Shown: piece after piece, positions 1 to 7,947 of the stretch
Numbering within the stretch: position 1 is the stretch's first letter
How the letters are laid out: every line of letters starts with the position of its first letter
NCBI GenBank assembly: GCA_030596225.1
Contig: JAUVKO010000008.1
Location: forward strand, 1 to 18,820
Length of the DNA stretch: 18,820 nt
Reading direction: 5' to 3'
Source: Fidelibacterota bacterium
GTDB taxonomy: Bacteria > Fidelibacterota > UBA8477 > JABMPR01
Program-made: the position numbers and the translations under genes
The notes under the pieces: model-generated
The model's input: the letters and a program-made list of their open reading frames with translations, nothing else
Databases searched by the model: none
Told to the model about the DNA's origin: nothing

Positions 1-1976
1 TCCTGTTTTGCTTGTTGTGGATCACCAACAGCATCCCCAATTAAGAGAACATATTCAGGACTAGACGGCCAATAGTCATTGGCATACTTTAAAAATGCTT
101 TAATCGCGAAGGGAGAATTGATTCCATAATTAAATTCATCATAGATATCAACAACAGATACAACCACAGGATTCCAGCCTTCATTTCTTTTGAAATCCAG
201 GTATTCATCTAATCCATCCAAAAATTCTGGTATTGTGATAATGATGAAATCTCCATCTTGATCACGTAAGTCAGCAACAGTATCTGCAGATACTGCGATT
301 GGTTTCAGTAATGCTTCTACACTGCTAGTCCAGTAATCTGGAGTTGCGTCTGTTGCTGTATCTTGAAATACCAAACTGAATTTTGGTGCTTTGGATTCCC
401 AATTCTCCCGAATATTATATCCGGTGATTTTTGAGATCCCTTCCTTATAGATAACAATATCTGGAGAAGAAAAACCTTTGATCTCATATTCAAGTGTCGT
501 CGAGGGATTGATGAAAGACTTTCGAAATCTAAGCGCATTTTGATAAGTCGTTAACAAGTGCTCATAACCAATGTCAATCCAGTTAAGAACAATTCGGTCA
601 TACTTACCAGGTTGAGTACTTACTGGAACGAAGATCGCCAGCGTGTTGTTACTGTTAGCAGCTAGAATATTATGCGAAAGATTCAGCGTTGAAGGGGACA
701 CAAGAGTGAACTCTTCCTGCTGGGTCCAACTTCCATCACCAATAGAATTATCATTTATAGAGGCAAATACTATATGTTCAGCCTCATCACCAGTTGTTTG
801 ACTATATGTAAGGCCGTGAAGTCCGATAGAAATTTCTACATTCTCGCTGGATCCCCGGAATGGGTCATGCAATTGAAAATTAACCTCAGCTGTTCTTCCT
901 GAGTTGACCGAGTTCCAGAAATAATGATCTCGAGTGATAGTTGGTAAATCAGTATCTACTTGCCCCAAACGATCAAAGATAGAATCCTTTTCTATGTGCA
1001 CGAGATCCCAAAAGGTGCTTGGCCTTACAGGATTTGCATCAATCAGTGCTCCTGATTCATCTATGAAGCGTAGGCCATTGTCCCCACCCCAGTCAAGCCA
1101 GTATACATTAATATCTGAGAAAGGATCATAATACTGAGTGGTCCCGGTGAAATAATTCTTTTTCCCGATCAGATCGAAATAATCACCCTTATCAAATACT
1201 CCGTCACCTCCATCATACACATAGATTGCCTGCTGTTCTCCCTTATTGAATATTTTTATGGATCGACTTGAAATTTGTTCATTTGGAAAAGCCTCGGCTT
1301 GCTTAAGCGTATCATAGAAGATTCGATAGATACCATCGTTAATGAGATAGAGTTTAAATTTACCCTGACCTAAACCAATTTGACTGGTTTGAACCTTATC
1401 CGGAAAAGATTGAGAGGTTTGATTTAGGTATAAACTTTCCTTACCTGCAAATTGTGCAGATATGATATCTGATTTTATCAATAGTGAAATTCGTTCAGGA
1501 ACACTCCATCGATTTTCTTCGATCTCATATTGGATTCCCAGCACATTGATAGCCCAAACCTGCAATCCAGCTTCATCGCTGATAAGTTTTGTTGTGACAA
1601 TATCTGAATACTGATCTTTGGCGATATGGACTGAATGCTCAATACCCTTTGCTTGCTCTGTAACTGACACAATTTCAGATACACTGGGCAATGTTTGGAG
1701 TTCACCAATGAAATATTCAATCTCAGGTGGTCCAGTAGTCGTATAAACCAGCTTTGATAGAATTGGCATGGTGTAACCATTGTTGCCAACTGTAATATTC
1801 CACCCGGGATACTCTACACCTGTATTGGTAAAGGTAACATCTTCAATAGCCGGTATGTCTATATGCCATTCGTATTGACCTGAAGATTTCTCCTCTACAT
1901 AAGAAGAAATTTGATTTTCTGTTTCAGCAAAGAGAAATGAACCAAACAGAAGGATCCATAAAAGTGAGTTTCGCAT
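1..1976 (-). CDS. Gingipain-type (family C25) secreted peptidase, N-terminal part
   Basis: An uninterrupted reading frame of 658 codons runs from an ATG at 1976 to the left edge, where it is still open, so the C-terminus is missing. It begins with a typical signal peptide (MRNSLLWILLFGSFLFA, then ETENQ), so the product is exported. The middle resembles the propeptide of gingipain/PorU-like proteins: a KFKLYLINDGIYRIFYDTLK stretch, then NKGEQQAIYVYDGGDG and FDKGDYFDLIG. The last visible part has the conserved start of the C25 catalytic domain (VVDIYDEFNYGINSPFAIKA, then YVLLIGDAVGDPQ). In C25 enzymes the catalytic His and Cys come after this point, so activity cannot be judged here. The family includes gingipains and the type IX secretion sortase PorU; I cannot tell a sortase from a secreted protease without the C-terminus. 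The start lies one base after the cdaA stop, with no clear Shine-Dalgarno, suggesting translational coupling. Family call fairly sure, exact role not. Confidence 0.8.
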   Translation of the reverse strand, partial: MRNSLLWILLFGSFLFAETENQISSYVEEKSSGQYEWHIDIPAIEDVTFTNTGVEYPGWNITVGNNGYTMPILSKLVYTTTGPPEIEYFIGELQTLPSVSEIVSVTEQAKGIEHSVHIAKDQYSDIVTTKLISDEAGLQVWAINVLGIQYEIEENRWSVPERISLLIKSDIISAQFAGKESLYLNQTSQSFPDKVQTSQIGLGQGKFKLYLINDGIYRIFYDTLKQAEAFPNEQISSRSIKIFNKGEQQAIYVYDGGDGVFDKGDYFDLIGKKNYFTGTTQYYDPFSDINVYWLDWGGDNGLRFIDESGALIDANPVRPSTFWDLVHIEKDSIFDRLGQVDTDLPTITRDHYFWNSVNSGRTAEVNFQLHDPFRGSSENVEISIGLHGLTYSQTTGDEAEHIVFASINDNSIGDGSWTQQEEFTLVSPSTLNLSHNILAANSNNTLAIFVPVSTQPGKYDRIVLNWIDIGYEHLLTTYQNALRFRKSFINPSTTLEYEIKGFSSPDIVIYKEGISKITGYNIRENWESKAPKFSLVFQDTATDATPDYWTSSVEALLKPIAVSADTVADLRDQDGDFIIITIPEFLDGLDEYLDFKRNEGWNPVVVSVVDIYDEFNYGINSPFAIKAFLKYANDYWPSSPEYVLLIGDAVGDPQQAKQ

Positions 1977-1977
1977 G

Positions 1978-2814
1978 TTAAATGATAATATTATTTAACA
2001 CATTGCGTAGTTGGATATCATCAAGACCGCGTTTCATAATACCATTGTGCACATGCGATAGTGTTCCGGTTTCTTCCGAGACTACCAGGATATGTGCATC
2101 AGTTTCTTCAGAGAGACCAAGGGCAGCCAAGTGACGTGTCCCTAATCTCATTCGGGCTCCATGGACTTCCTCGGAAAGGGGTAAAATGCACTTCGCCGCA
2201 TCAATTATTTCATGTCTAATGATAACAGCACCATCATGCAAAGGTGATGTTGGATTAAAAATAGAGACAAGTAAATCTGCTGATACTCGAGCATTGATGG
2301 AAGTTGATTTTTCTTTGATATGTTTAAGACCAACTTCGCCTTCCATAACGATGAGCATACCCCATCGTCTTTCCTCACAAGTCATTATTGCTTCAATGAT
2401 CTCGTCAACCATTTTCAGATTCTTTACTCTGAACAGGTAGCTTACAAAAGGATTTTGCCCCAGGTAAATAAGAATTCTTCGCAATTCAGGCTGAAATAAT
2501 ATTACCACTGCAATTACCCATACCGTAGATAGATTAGATAATAGCCATGACATTCCGTGGAGTTCTGACCACCTAACGATCACGGACAATAAGATGAGAA
2601 TGAGAATTCCTGATAGTAACTGGGCAGCTCTGGTACCCTTGAATATCTTATATAATGAAAAGAGTACAAAGGTCACAGCCAAAATATCAACTAAATCATA
2701 AACTCGAATAGACAGGAAAGCAATTGAGAATAGTTCAAAGCGCCAGAAATAGATTGTTACGCCGGTGGTAAGTAATCCAACAATGAAATAGAGTATGTTC
2801 TTTTTATCTGTCAT
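1978..2814 (-). CDS. cdaA: Diadenylate cyclase (CdaA/DacA type), membrane bound
   Basis: Makes cyclic di-AMP from two ATP at the inner membrane. The 278-residue length and layout match CdaA: three hydrophobic segments (about residues 7-26, 40-57 and 64-106), the FQPELRRILIYLG linker at 107-119, then the DAC domain. The DGA motif is at 194-196 (PLHDGAVIIR) and the second motif at 225-233 reads GTRHLAALG, followed by VVSEETGTLS. The second motif is normally RHR; here the third residue is Leu (codon TTG, read directly). The usual partner gene cdaR (YbbR domains) is not next to it. It starts nine bases after the folP stop and ends one base before the C25 peptidase start, inside the tilS-hpt-ftsH-folP run. 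The ftsH/folP/cdaA neighbourhood fits a housekeeping signalling enzyme. No strong ribosome binding site is visible. Confidence 0.93.
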   Translation of the reverse strand: MTDKKNILYFIVGLLTTGVTIYFWRFELFSIAFLSIRVYDLVDILAVTFVLFSLYKIFKGTRAAQLLSGILILILLSVIVRWSELHGMSWLLSNLSTVWVIAVVILFQPELRRILIYLGQNPFVSYLFRVKNLKMVDEIIEAIMTCEERRWGMLIVMEGEVGLKHIKEKSTSINARVSADLLVSIFNPTSPLHDGAVIIRHEIIDAAKCILPLSEEVHGARMRLGTRHLAALGLSEETDAHILVVSEETGTLSHVHNGIMKRGLDDIQLRNVLNNIII

Positions 2815-2823
2815 CGCTACAAT

Positions 2824-3696
2824 TTAATCGGAACACTTTTGAATGGCAGTGAAGACTTCAAGAGTTTGAAGTGTTTCTAAAATGTCGTGTACACGAAATA
2901 TTTGTACATTCTGCAGGTAAGCTGCCAAAGCCGCCGCCAGGGATCCTCCCAATCGCTTTTCAGGGTCCGATTGATCAAACATACCTATGAACGATTTACG
3001 TGAAGCTCCCAGGAGAAGAGGCCGATCGAAATCATGGAATTCATACATATTTGCTAATATATGGAGGTTATCCTGTAGTGTTTTTCCAAATCCAATACCC
3101 GGGTCTAATACAATTTGCGCTGCATTCACTTCCGAAGCTTCTGCATTATTTAACCTTTCTTCGAAGAATGAGCAAATGTCTTTGACAACATTTTGGTAAT
3201 GAGGTGCTTTCTGCATGAATTCCGGAGTACCCTGCATATGCATCATAACATACCCTGCCTGACTTTCAGCAATTAATGGGAACATTTCTGGAGAATTCCT
3301 TCCAGCAGAGATATCATTGACTATATGCGCGCCAGCAGCAAGAGCCGCTTCAGCTACTTTTGACTTTTGTGTATCGATTGAAATCAGTACATCAGTTTCT
3401 GCGGAAAGTTCTTGAATAATGGGAAGAACACGGCGCATTTCTTCCTCAATCTTAACTGGCTTAGCTCCCGGTCTGGTGGATTCTCCACCAATATCAATGA
3501 TATCAGCACCTTCCGAGATCATATCTCTTACACGATCAAGAGCAGTATTGATATCTAAATATTTTCCCCCATCACTAAAAGAATCAGGAGTTACATTTAA
3601 AATTCCCATTATCATGGGCTTCTCTAGGAATAACTCCTGACCTTTAACTAACCATCGATTACCCTTTCCTGCATTCATGGTTTTTTGCAGCATCAT
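2824..3696 (-). CDS. folP: Dihydropteroate synthase
   Basis: Cytoplasmic folate-pathway enzyme that joins p-aminobenzoate to 6-hydroxymethyl-7,8-dihydropterin pyrophosphate; the target of sulfonamides. The 290 residues carry the family signatures in order: IMGILNVTPDSFSDGGKY near residue 29, GADIIDIGGESTRPGA, ISIDTQKS, IVNDISAG, MMHMQGTP, DPGIGFGKT and LLGASRKSFIG, giving a complete TIM-barrel enzyme. The start is uncertain: ATGs occur at residues 1, 2 and 7, none with a good Shine-Dalgarno, and the conserved core starts about 28 residues in. It follows ftsH by 22 bases and precedes cdaA by 9. ftsH-folP adjacency is common in bacteria. No key residue appears to be missing. Confidence 0.96.
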   Translation of the reverse strand: MMLQKTMNAGKGNRWLVKGQELFLEKPMIMGILNVTPDSFSDGGKYLDINTALDRVRDMISEGADIIDIGGESTRPGAKPVKIEEEMRRVLPIIQELSAETDVLISIDTQKSKVAEAALAAGAHIVNDISAGRNSPEMFPLIAESQAGYVMMHMQGTPEFMQKAPHYQNVVKDICSFFEERLNNAEASEVNAAQIVLDPGIGFGKTLQDNLHILANMYEFHDFDRPLLLGASRKSFIGMFDQSDPEKRLGGSLAAALAAYLQNVQIFRVHDILETLQTLEVFTAIQKCSD

Positions 3697-3718
3697 TGGA
3701 AAAGGTCGTGATCTTTAT

Positions 3719-5917
3719 TTATTCTTTAACTGAATCCTGTGGCGGTTTCTCATTCGCGTCAGGGGTCTTACCAGGTTTATTGGTTTTCTTTGATGTGGAG
3801 CTGTCAGGACGCCGGCGTGTATGACTCGATCGAGATCTGCTACGTCTTGGGTTCTGAAAGGATTTATCCCGTTCTGGTCTTTCTGATTCAATGCCCAGGA
3901 TCTTATCCAGCTGTCTTCCATCAAGGCTCTCTTTTTCAAGAAGAATTTCCGATATCTCGATCAGTTTAGCCTTATGCTTAGTGATAATATTCTTAGCTGC
4001 GTTATAGGCAACATCGATGATCTTACGAACTTCGATATCAATCTTTTTGGCCATATCTTCACTAAAATCACGATGCATACCTAAGTCACGACCAATGAAT
4101 ATCTCTTCCTTCTTCTGTCCATAGGTCATGGGTCCGATTTTTTCACTCATCCCCCATTCTGTGACCATCTTACGAGCAAGTGTTGTCGCTCTTTCGATAT
4201 CGTTACCGGCACCGGTAGTCATCTGATCTAAAACTATTTCTTCTGCAACACGGCCACCCATGAGAATTGCTAACATTCCCTCCATATGCTCTCGGGAATA
4301 GTTGTAGCGATCATCAACAGGCAACTGTGCTGTAAGACCAAGTGCTTGTCCACGTGGAATAATGGTCACTTTATGGACAGGATCTGCTCCAGCTGTAAGA
4401 CGAGCCACAAGCGCATGACCTGCCTCATGTATTGCTGTTGTGCGTTTTTCCTTCTCGTTAATCACCATGCTCCGACGCTCGGTCCCCATCATTACTTTGT
4501 CTTTAGCATGCTCGATATCAACCATAGCTACGCGTTGTTTATTATGCTTTGCGGCAAGCAGTGCGGACTCATTCATAAGATTTGCTAAATCGGCACCAGA
4601 CATACCTGGTGTTCCCTTGGCAATAATGTCCAAACGAACATTCTTTGCCAGTGGGATATCTTTTGAATGCACTCTGAGAATGGCTTCACGACCCCTGACA
4701 TCAGGATTATCGACCATAATTCGACGGTCAAACCTGCCAGGCCTCAGTAACGCAGAATCAAGCACATCAGGTCGATTTGTTGCTGACAATAGAATGATAT
4801 TATCGGTAGTTTCAAATCCATCCATTTCAACTAGTAATGCATTTAAAGTTTGTTCACGTTCATCATGACCACCACCCAAGCCAGCACCGCGCTGGCGACC
4901 AACAGCATCTAGTTCGTCAATGAAAATAATACATGGAGCGTTTTTCTTGCTTTGTTCAAATAGATCACGGACACGGCTGGCTCCTACACCAACGAACATT
5001 TCTACAAAATCAGCACCACTTAGACTATAGAATGGAACAGATGCTTCACCTGCAACGGCTTTTGCCAGAAGCGTTTTTCCTGTTCCGGGTGGACCTACTA
5101 GAAGTGCACCTTTTGGTATTTTACCGCCCAATTTTTGAAATTTTTCCGGATGTTTTAGAAACTGGACTATTTCCATAAGTTCTTCTTTTGCCTCTTCACA
5201 ACCGGCAACATTCTTAAATGTTGTTTTTGGTTTTTCATTGTCGACAATACGTGCCCGGCTTTTACCAAACGAGAATATCCCTTTTGTTCCACCTCCGGAC
5301 TGCATCCGACGCATGATAAAGAACCAGAAAAAGATGATCAGAAACCAAGGTAGGACCTGAAATAGGTAATCTACCCAATCACGGGTTTCATCCTGAAATT
5401 CATACTCAATCCCCATCTCATCCCATTTTGCCAGAACATCGCTATCAATAACCGGAGATAGTACAACCCAGAATTTTTCATATTCTCTGACAACACCATT
5501 AATAACTGTTGTTTCCGGAAGCTTGAGCACACCGTGAAATCGATTCTTGATCAGAATGGCGGACTCAATTTTACCTGCTTCCAATAGTTCACGATATTCC
5601 GTATACACTAGCTTCTTGACAGGAGCTGATTCAGTGTTCAGCATTTGCGCAAAGAAAAATACCGAAATCAGTATCGCCACCCAAAGCAGCGTTGTTTTCA
5701 TTCCTTTTTGCCAATTCTCATTACCTTCAGATGGACGAGTGATCTTGATATTGGTCGATTTTTTTACCGGAGTTGTTTTCGGTCGTTTCTGACTTTCCCC
5801 TTTATTCCAATTTTTATTCTGCGGTTTTTTTGGGGGTCTGCGACGATTCTTTGAGGTATTATCTCCTTTTTTGGGAGACTTATCCTGATTTCGATTTTGT
5901 TTATTATCTGTATTCAT
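3719..5917 (-). CDS. ftsH: ATP-dependent zinc metalloprotease FtsH
   Basis: Membrane-anchored AAA+ protease that extracts and degrades misfolded membrane proteins and some regulators as a hexamer. The 732 residues contain a basic, Lys/Arg/Pro-rich N-terminal stretch (1-72), transmembrane helix 1 (about 74-92), a periplasmic domain, transmembrane helix 2 (about 184-203), the AAA module with Walker A GPPGTGKT (275-282), Walker B IIFIDELDA, and the arginine finger region LLRPGRFDRR (390-399). The zinc site HEAGH is at 497-501. It is longer than the usual 610-650 residues because of the N-terminal extension and a charged Ser/Arg/Lys/Pro-rich tail of about 50 residues. The start is supported by AAAGGGA seven to eight bases upstream, which overlaps the hpt stop. 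hpt-ftsH order after tilS is a common bacterial arrangement. Confidence 0.98.
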   Translation of the reverse strand: MNTDNKQNRNQDKSPKKGDNTSKNRRRPPKKPQNKNWNKGESQKRPKTTPVKKSTNIKITRPSEGNENWQKGMKTTLLWVAILISVFFFAQMLNTESAPVKKLVYTEYRELLEAGKIESAILIKNRFHGVLKLPETTVINGVVREYEKFWVVLSPVIDSDVLAKWDEMGIEYEFQDETRDWVDYLFQVLPWFLIIFFWFFIMRRMQSGGGTKGIFSFGKSRARIVDNEKPKTTFKNVAGCEEAKEELMEIVQFLKHPEKFQKLGGKIPKGALLVGPPGTGKTLLAKAVAGEASVPFYSLSGADFVEMFVGVGASRVRDLFEQSKKNAPCIIFIDELDAVGRQRGAGLGGGHDEREQTLNALLVEMDGFETTDNIILLSATNRPDVLDSALLRPGRFDRRIMVDNPDVRGREAILRVHSKDIPLAKNVRLDIIAKGTPGMSGADLANLMNESALLAAKHNKQRVAMVDIEHAKDKVMMGTERRSMVINEKEKRTTAIHEAGHALVARLTAGADPVHKVTIIPRGQALGLTAQLPVDDRYNYSREHMEGMLAILMGGRVAEEIVLDQMTTGAGNDIERATTLARKMVTEWGMSEKIGPMTYGQKKEEIFIGRDLGMHRDFSEDMAKKIDIEVRKIIDVAYNAAKNIITKHKAKLIEISEILLEKESLDGRQLDKILGIESERPERDKSFQNPRRSRSRSSHTRRRPDSSTSKKTNKPGKTPDANEKPPQDSVKE

Positions 5918-5927
5918 TTAATCCCTT

Positions 5928-6497
5928 TTATACATTCATATCTACAGGAAATGCCCATATCGACGGCAAGTTCCTAAATTTCTGATCTAAATCCAATCCA
6001 TAGCCCACTAGAAATCTATCTGAAACTTCAAAGCCGATATATTCTGCCTCAAATTCGAGCTTAAGACAGTCTGGTTTTAGAAGCAATGAAGCAAAAGTCA
6101 CCGAACTGGGTTGATTCTCTAAAATCCGATGCTTTAGAAAGCGAGCTGTTAATCCACTGTCAATGATATCTTCAACAATGATCACATCCCGGTCTGTAAC
6201 AATACAACTAATGTCTTTGAGTAAACGAACAGTACCAGATGATTGTGTACCAGTATGGTAGGAAGACACTTTAATAAAATCTAATTCACATTCTATATCA
6301 AGCTTTTTAGCCAAATCAGCTAGAAAGAATATAGACCCATTTAAAACACCAATGAGGATTGGCACTTTGCCCTCATAATCCTTTGAGATCTGCCTGGCAA
6401 GCTCTTCGACCCTATTATCGATCTCTTCCGTAGTTAATATTTCTTCTAGAACCTGACCTGTATATTTGCCCATGTTCTCAACTAGTCGTGTTCTCAT
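5928..6497 (-). CDS. hpt: Hypoxanthine phosphoribosyltransferase
   Basis: Purine salvage enzyme in the cytoplasm that converts hypoxanthine (and usually guanine) with PRPP to IMP or GMP. At 189 residues it is normal for the family. The PRPP-binding signature VIIVEDIIDSGLT is at about 105-117, the flexible-loop motif VSSYHTGTQSSG at 77-88, and the N-terminal PILIGVLNGSIFFLADL at 46-62. The first ATG (6497) overlaps the tilS stop in an ATGA arrangement and has AGGA eight bases upstream, so I chose it over the internal ATG at residue 9. tilS-hpt-ftsH is a widely conserved gene order, which also supports the assignment. Nothing odd seen. Confidence 0.97.
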   Translation of the reverse strand: MRTRLVENMGKYTGQVLEEILTTEEIDNRVEELARQISKDYEGKVPILIGVLNGSIFFLADLAKKLDIECELDFIKVSSYHTGTQSSGTVRLLKDISCIVTDRDVIIVEDIIDSGLTARFLKHRILENQPSSVTFASLLLKPDCLKLEFEAEYIGFEVSDRFLVGYGLDLDQKFRNLPSIWAFPVDMNV

Positions 6498-7876
6498 TCA
6501 TATGTTCCTTTTTGGAATTGAACTCTAATACAGTGCCTGACTTCATTTTCTTTTGTAGTCGATAGATCGATCATAGCCGAACTGGACGTCCTGATACCCG
6601 GAATCCATACAATGTCACCCAAATATTCCATTACAGGATAGTAGCCTTTTAAATGTGGTGCCACATGTGCCTCTTGCAGTATTTGATTGACTGAAATCTT
6701 TCTCCCGGAATCTTCCACTTCCATTTTATCACCATTATTGTTTCGCCTTAGTATGTAAAGGTCTGGATGATGCTTATACCAAAAATAATTTGCATCTTTA
6801 ACGTGTTTACACACTCGAGAAGCACAGTAATCAATGGTAAAAAACGGAAAAGACACATTGCTGGCCAAGGTGATCGGGACTGATTTCCATTTAAATATTG
6901 GCTCAAGGATGAATGAGAGATAGTGTCTGTCTCGAAAAACCAGTACAGATTCAGGAAGTTGTGTTTTTTTACCAATAGCATCCACACCTAGTAATGATTT
7001 CAGAGCCTTGAAGTGCTTTGAGGACAATCCCTGAGTCGATAAAGAAATTGATTGAAAAGCTCTGTCAAAAATCACTTTTTGAATCGCGGAAAAATAGTCG
7101 GGCAACCTATTCATTCCTAATGATATTTTTTCTACATAACCCACCCTATGTACTATATTATCAACATGTTCTATGCTATGCTGGAGCTTTTTATTTAAAG
7201 CATTCCCAGATTCCTTTATCGCATAAAATAGAGCTCTTATCTTAAGTTCGTTCTCAGGGTTTAAATAGGGAATCAGTTTTGTCCTGATATTATTTCGCAA
7301 ATATTTTATTTCTGTATTAGATCTATCGTGACAGAATTGTAAGCCTTGTGAATTTGATAGTTTTTCTATTTCAGAACGGGGAATCATTATAAGCGGTCGT
7401 ACATGGCTATTCCAATGCTCACTAATACCGGCTAAACCTCGGATACCAGTCCCCAAATACAGGTTCAACAATAAAGTTTCAATCATATCATCCTGGTGTT
7501 GGGCTGTGGCAATTAGATCATAACCAAGTTCATCCATTTTCTTTAGGAATTGGGATCGTCTTCTTTGACTTCCAGCCTCCTCAATACTTAGCTGATTATC
7601 TTTTGCATAAGCTTCTATATTTTCAGAAATGACATGCACTGCTGAACCATATTGTTGCCCAAGCGCCTTGACAAACTCCATATCTGCATCACTATCCACT
7701 CCACGCAATTGATGATTAAAATGGATAATGGCGATTTCTATATCGGGAATTTGATGAAGCAGATATAGCAGAACTGTTGAGTCAAGCCCGCCTGAACAAG
7801 CACAGAGGATTTTCATCCCCGGTGAATACCAGGTTGACGTGAAAACACTTTTGGTAAATGATTCCAATGAAAGCAT
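6494..7876 (-). CDS. tilS: tRNA(Ile)-lysidine synthetase
   Basis: Modifies C34 of the CAU anticodon of a minor tRNA-Ile to lysidine with ATP and lysine, so that it reads AUA codons. The PP-loop motif SGGLDST lies at residues 28-34 within KILCACSGGLDSTVLL, followed by IIHFNHQLRG and VISENI, then the TAQHQDDMIETLLLNLYLGTG stretch typical of TilS. At 460 residues it has the full-length C-terminal domains. About 27 residues precede SGG, as in other TilS proteins, so the ATG at 7876 is favoured; no in-frame start exists further upstream before a stop. There is no Shine-Dalgarno: the ATG comes directly after the U-rich tail of a terminator-like hairpin. First gene of the tilS-hpt-ftsH-folP-cdaA run. 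Confidence 0.94.
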   Translation of the reverse strand: MLSLESFTKSVFTSTWYSPGMKILCACSGGLDSTVLLYLLHQIPDIEIAIIHFNHQLRGVDSDADMEFVKALGQQYGSAVHVISENIEAYAKDNQLSIEEAGSQRRRSQFLKKMDELGYDLIATAQHQDDMIETLLLNLYLGTGIRGLAGISEHWNSHVRPLIMIPRSEIEKLSNSQGLQFCHDRSNTEIKYLRNNIRTKLIPYLNPENELKIRALFYAIKESGNALNKKLQHSIEHVDNIVHRVGYVEKISLGMNRLPDYFSAIQKVIFDRAFQSISLSTQGLSSKHFKALKSLLGVDAIGKKTQLPESVLVFRDRHYLSFILEPIFKWKSVPITLASNVSFPFFTIDYCASRVCKHVKDANYFWYKHHPDLYILRRNNNGDKMEVEDSGRKISVNQILQEAHVAPHLKGYYPVMEYLGDIVWIPGIRTSSSAMIDLSTTKENEVRHCIRVQFQKGTYE

Positions 7877-7881
7877 AATAT

Positions 7882-7918
7882 AAAAAGCGATCTCTACTTC
7901 TGAATGATCGAGATCGCT
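7882..7918 (-). terminator. Rho-independent terminator after the ccmC-ccmD-GAPDH unit
   Basis: On the minus strand a perfect 9-bp stem AGCGATCTC / GAGATCGCT closes a 15-base loop and is followed by TTTTTATATT. It lies 30 bases after the GAPDH stop and five bases before the tilS start codon. It fits a terminator for the upstream unit, but its place against tilS leaves open that it also acts as a leader hairpin for tilS. Confidence 0.75.
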
Positions 7919-7947
7919 CTATTGTAATTTAATATCTTAATGGTCTG

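Noticed and set aside
1478..1789. Minus-strand frame of 103 codons inside the left-edge gene
   Set aside because: It is in another frame than the continuous 658-codon C25 peptidase and has no recognisable content.
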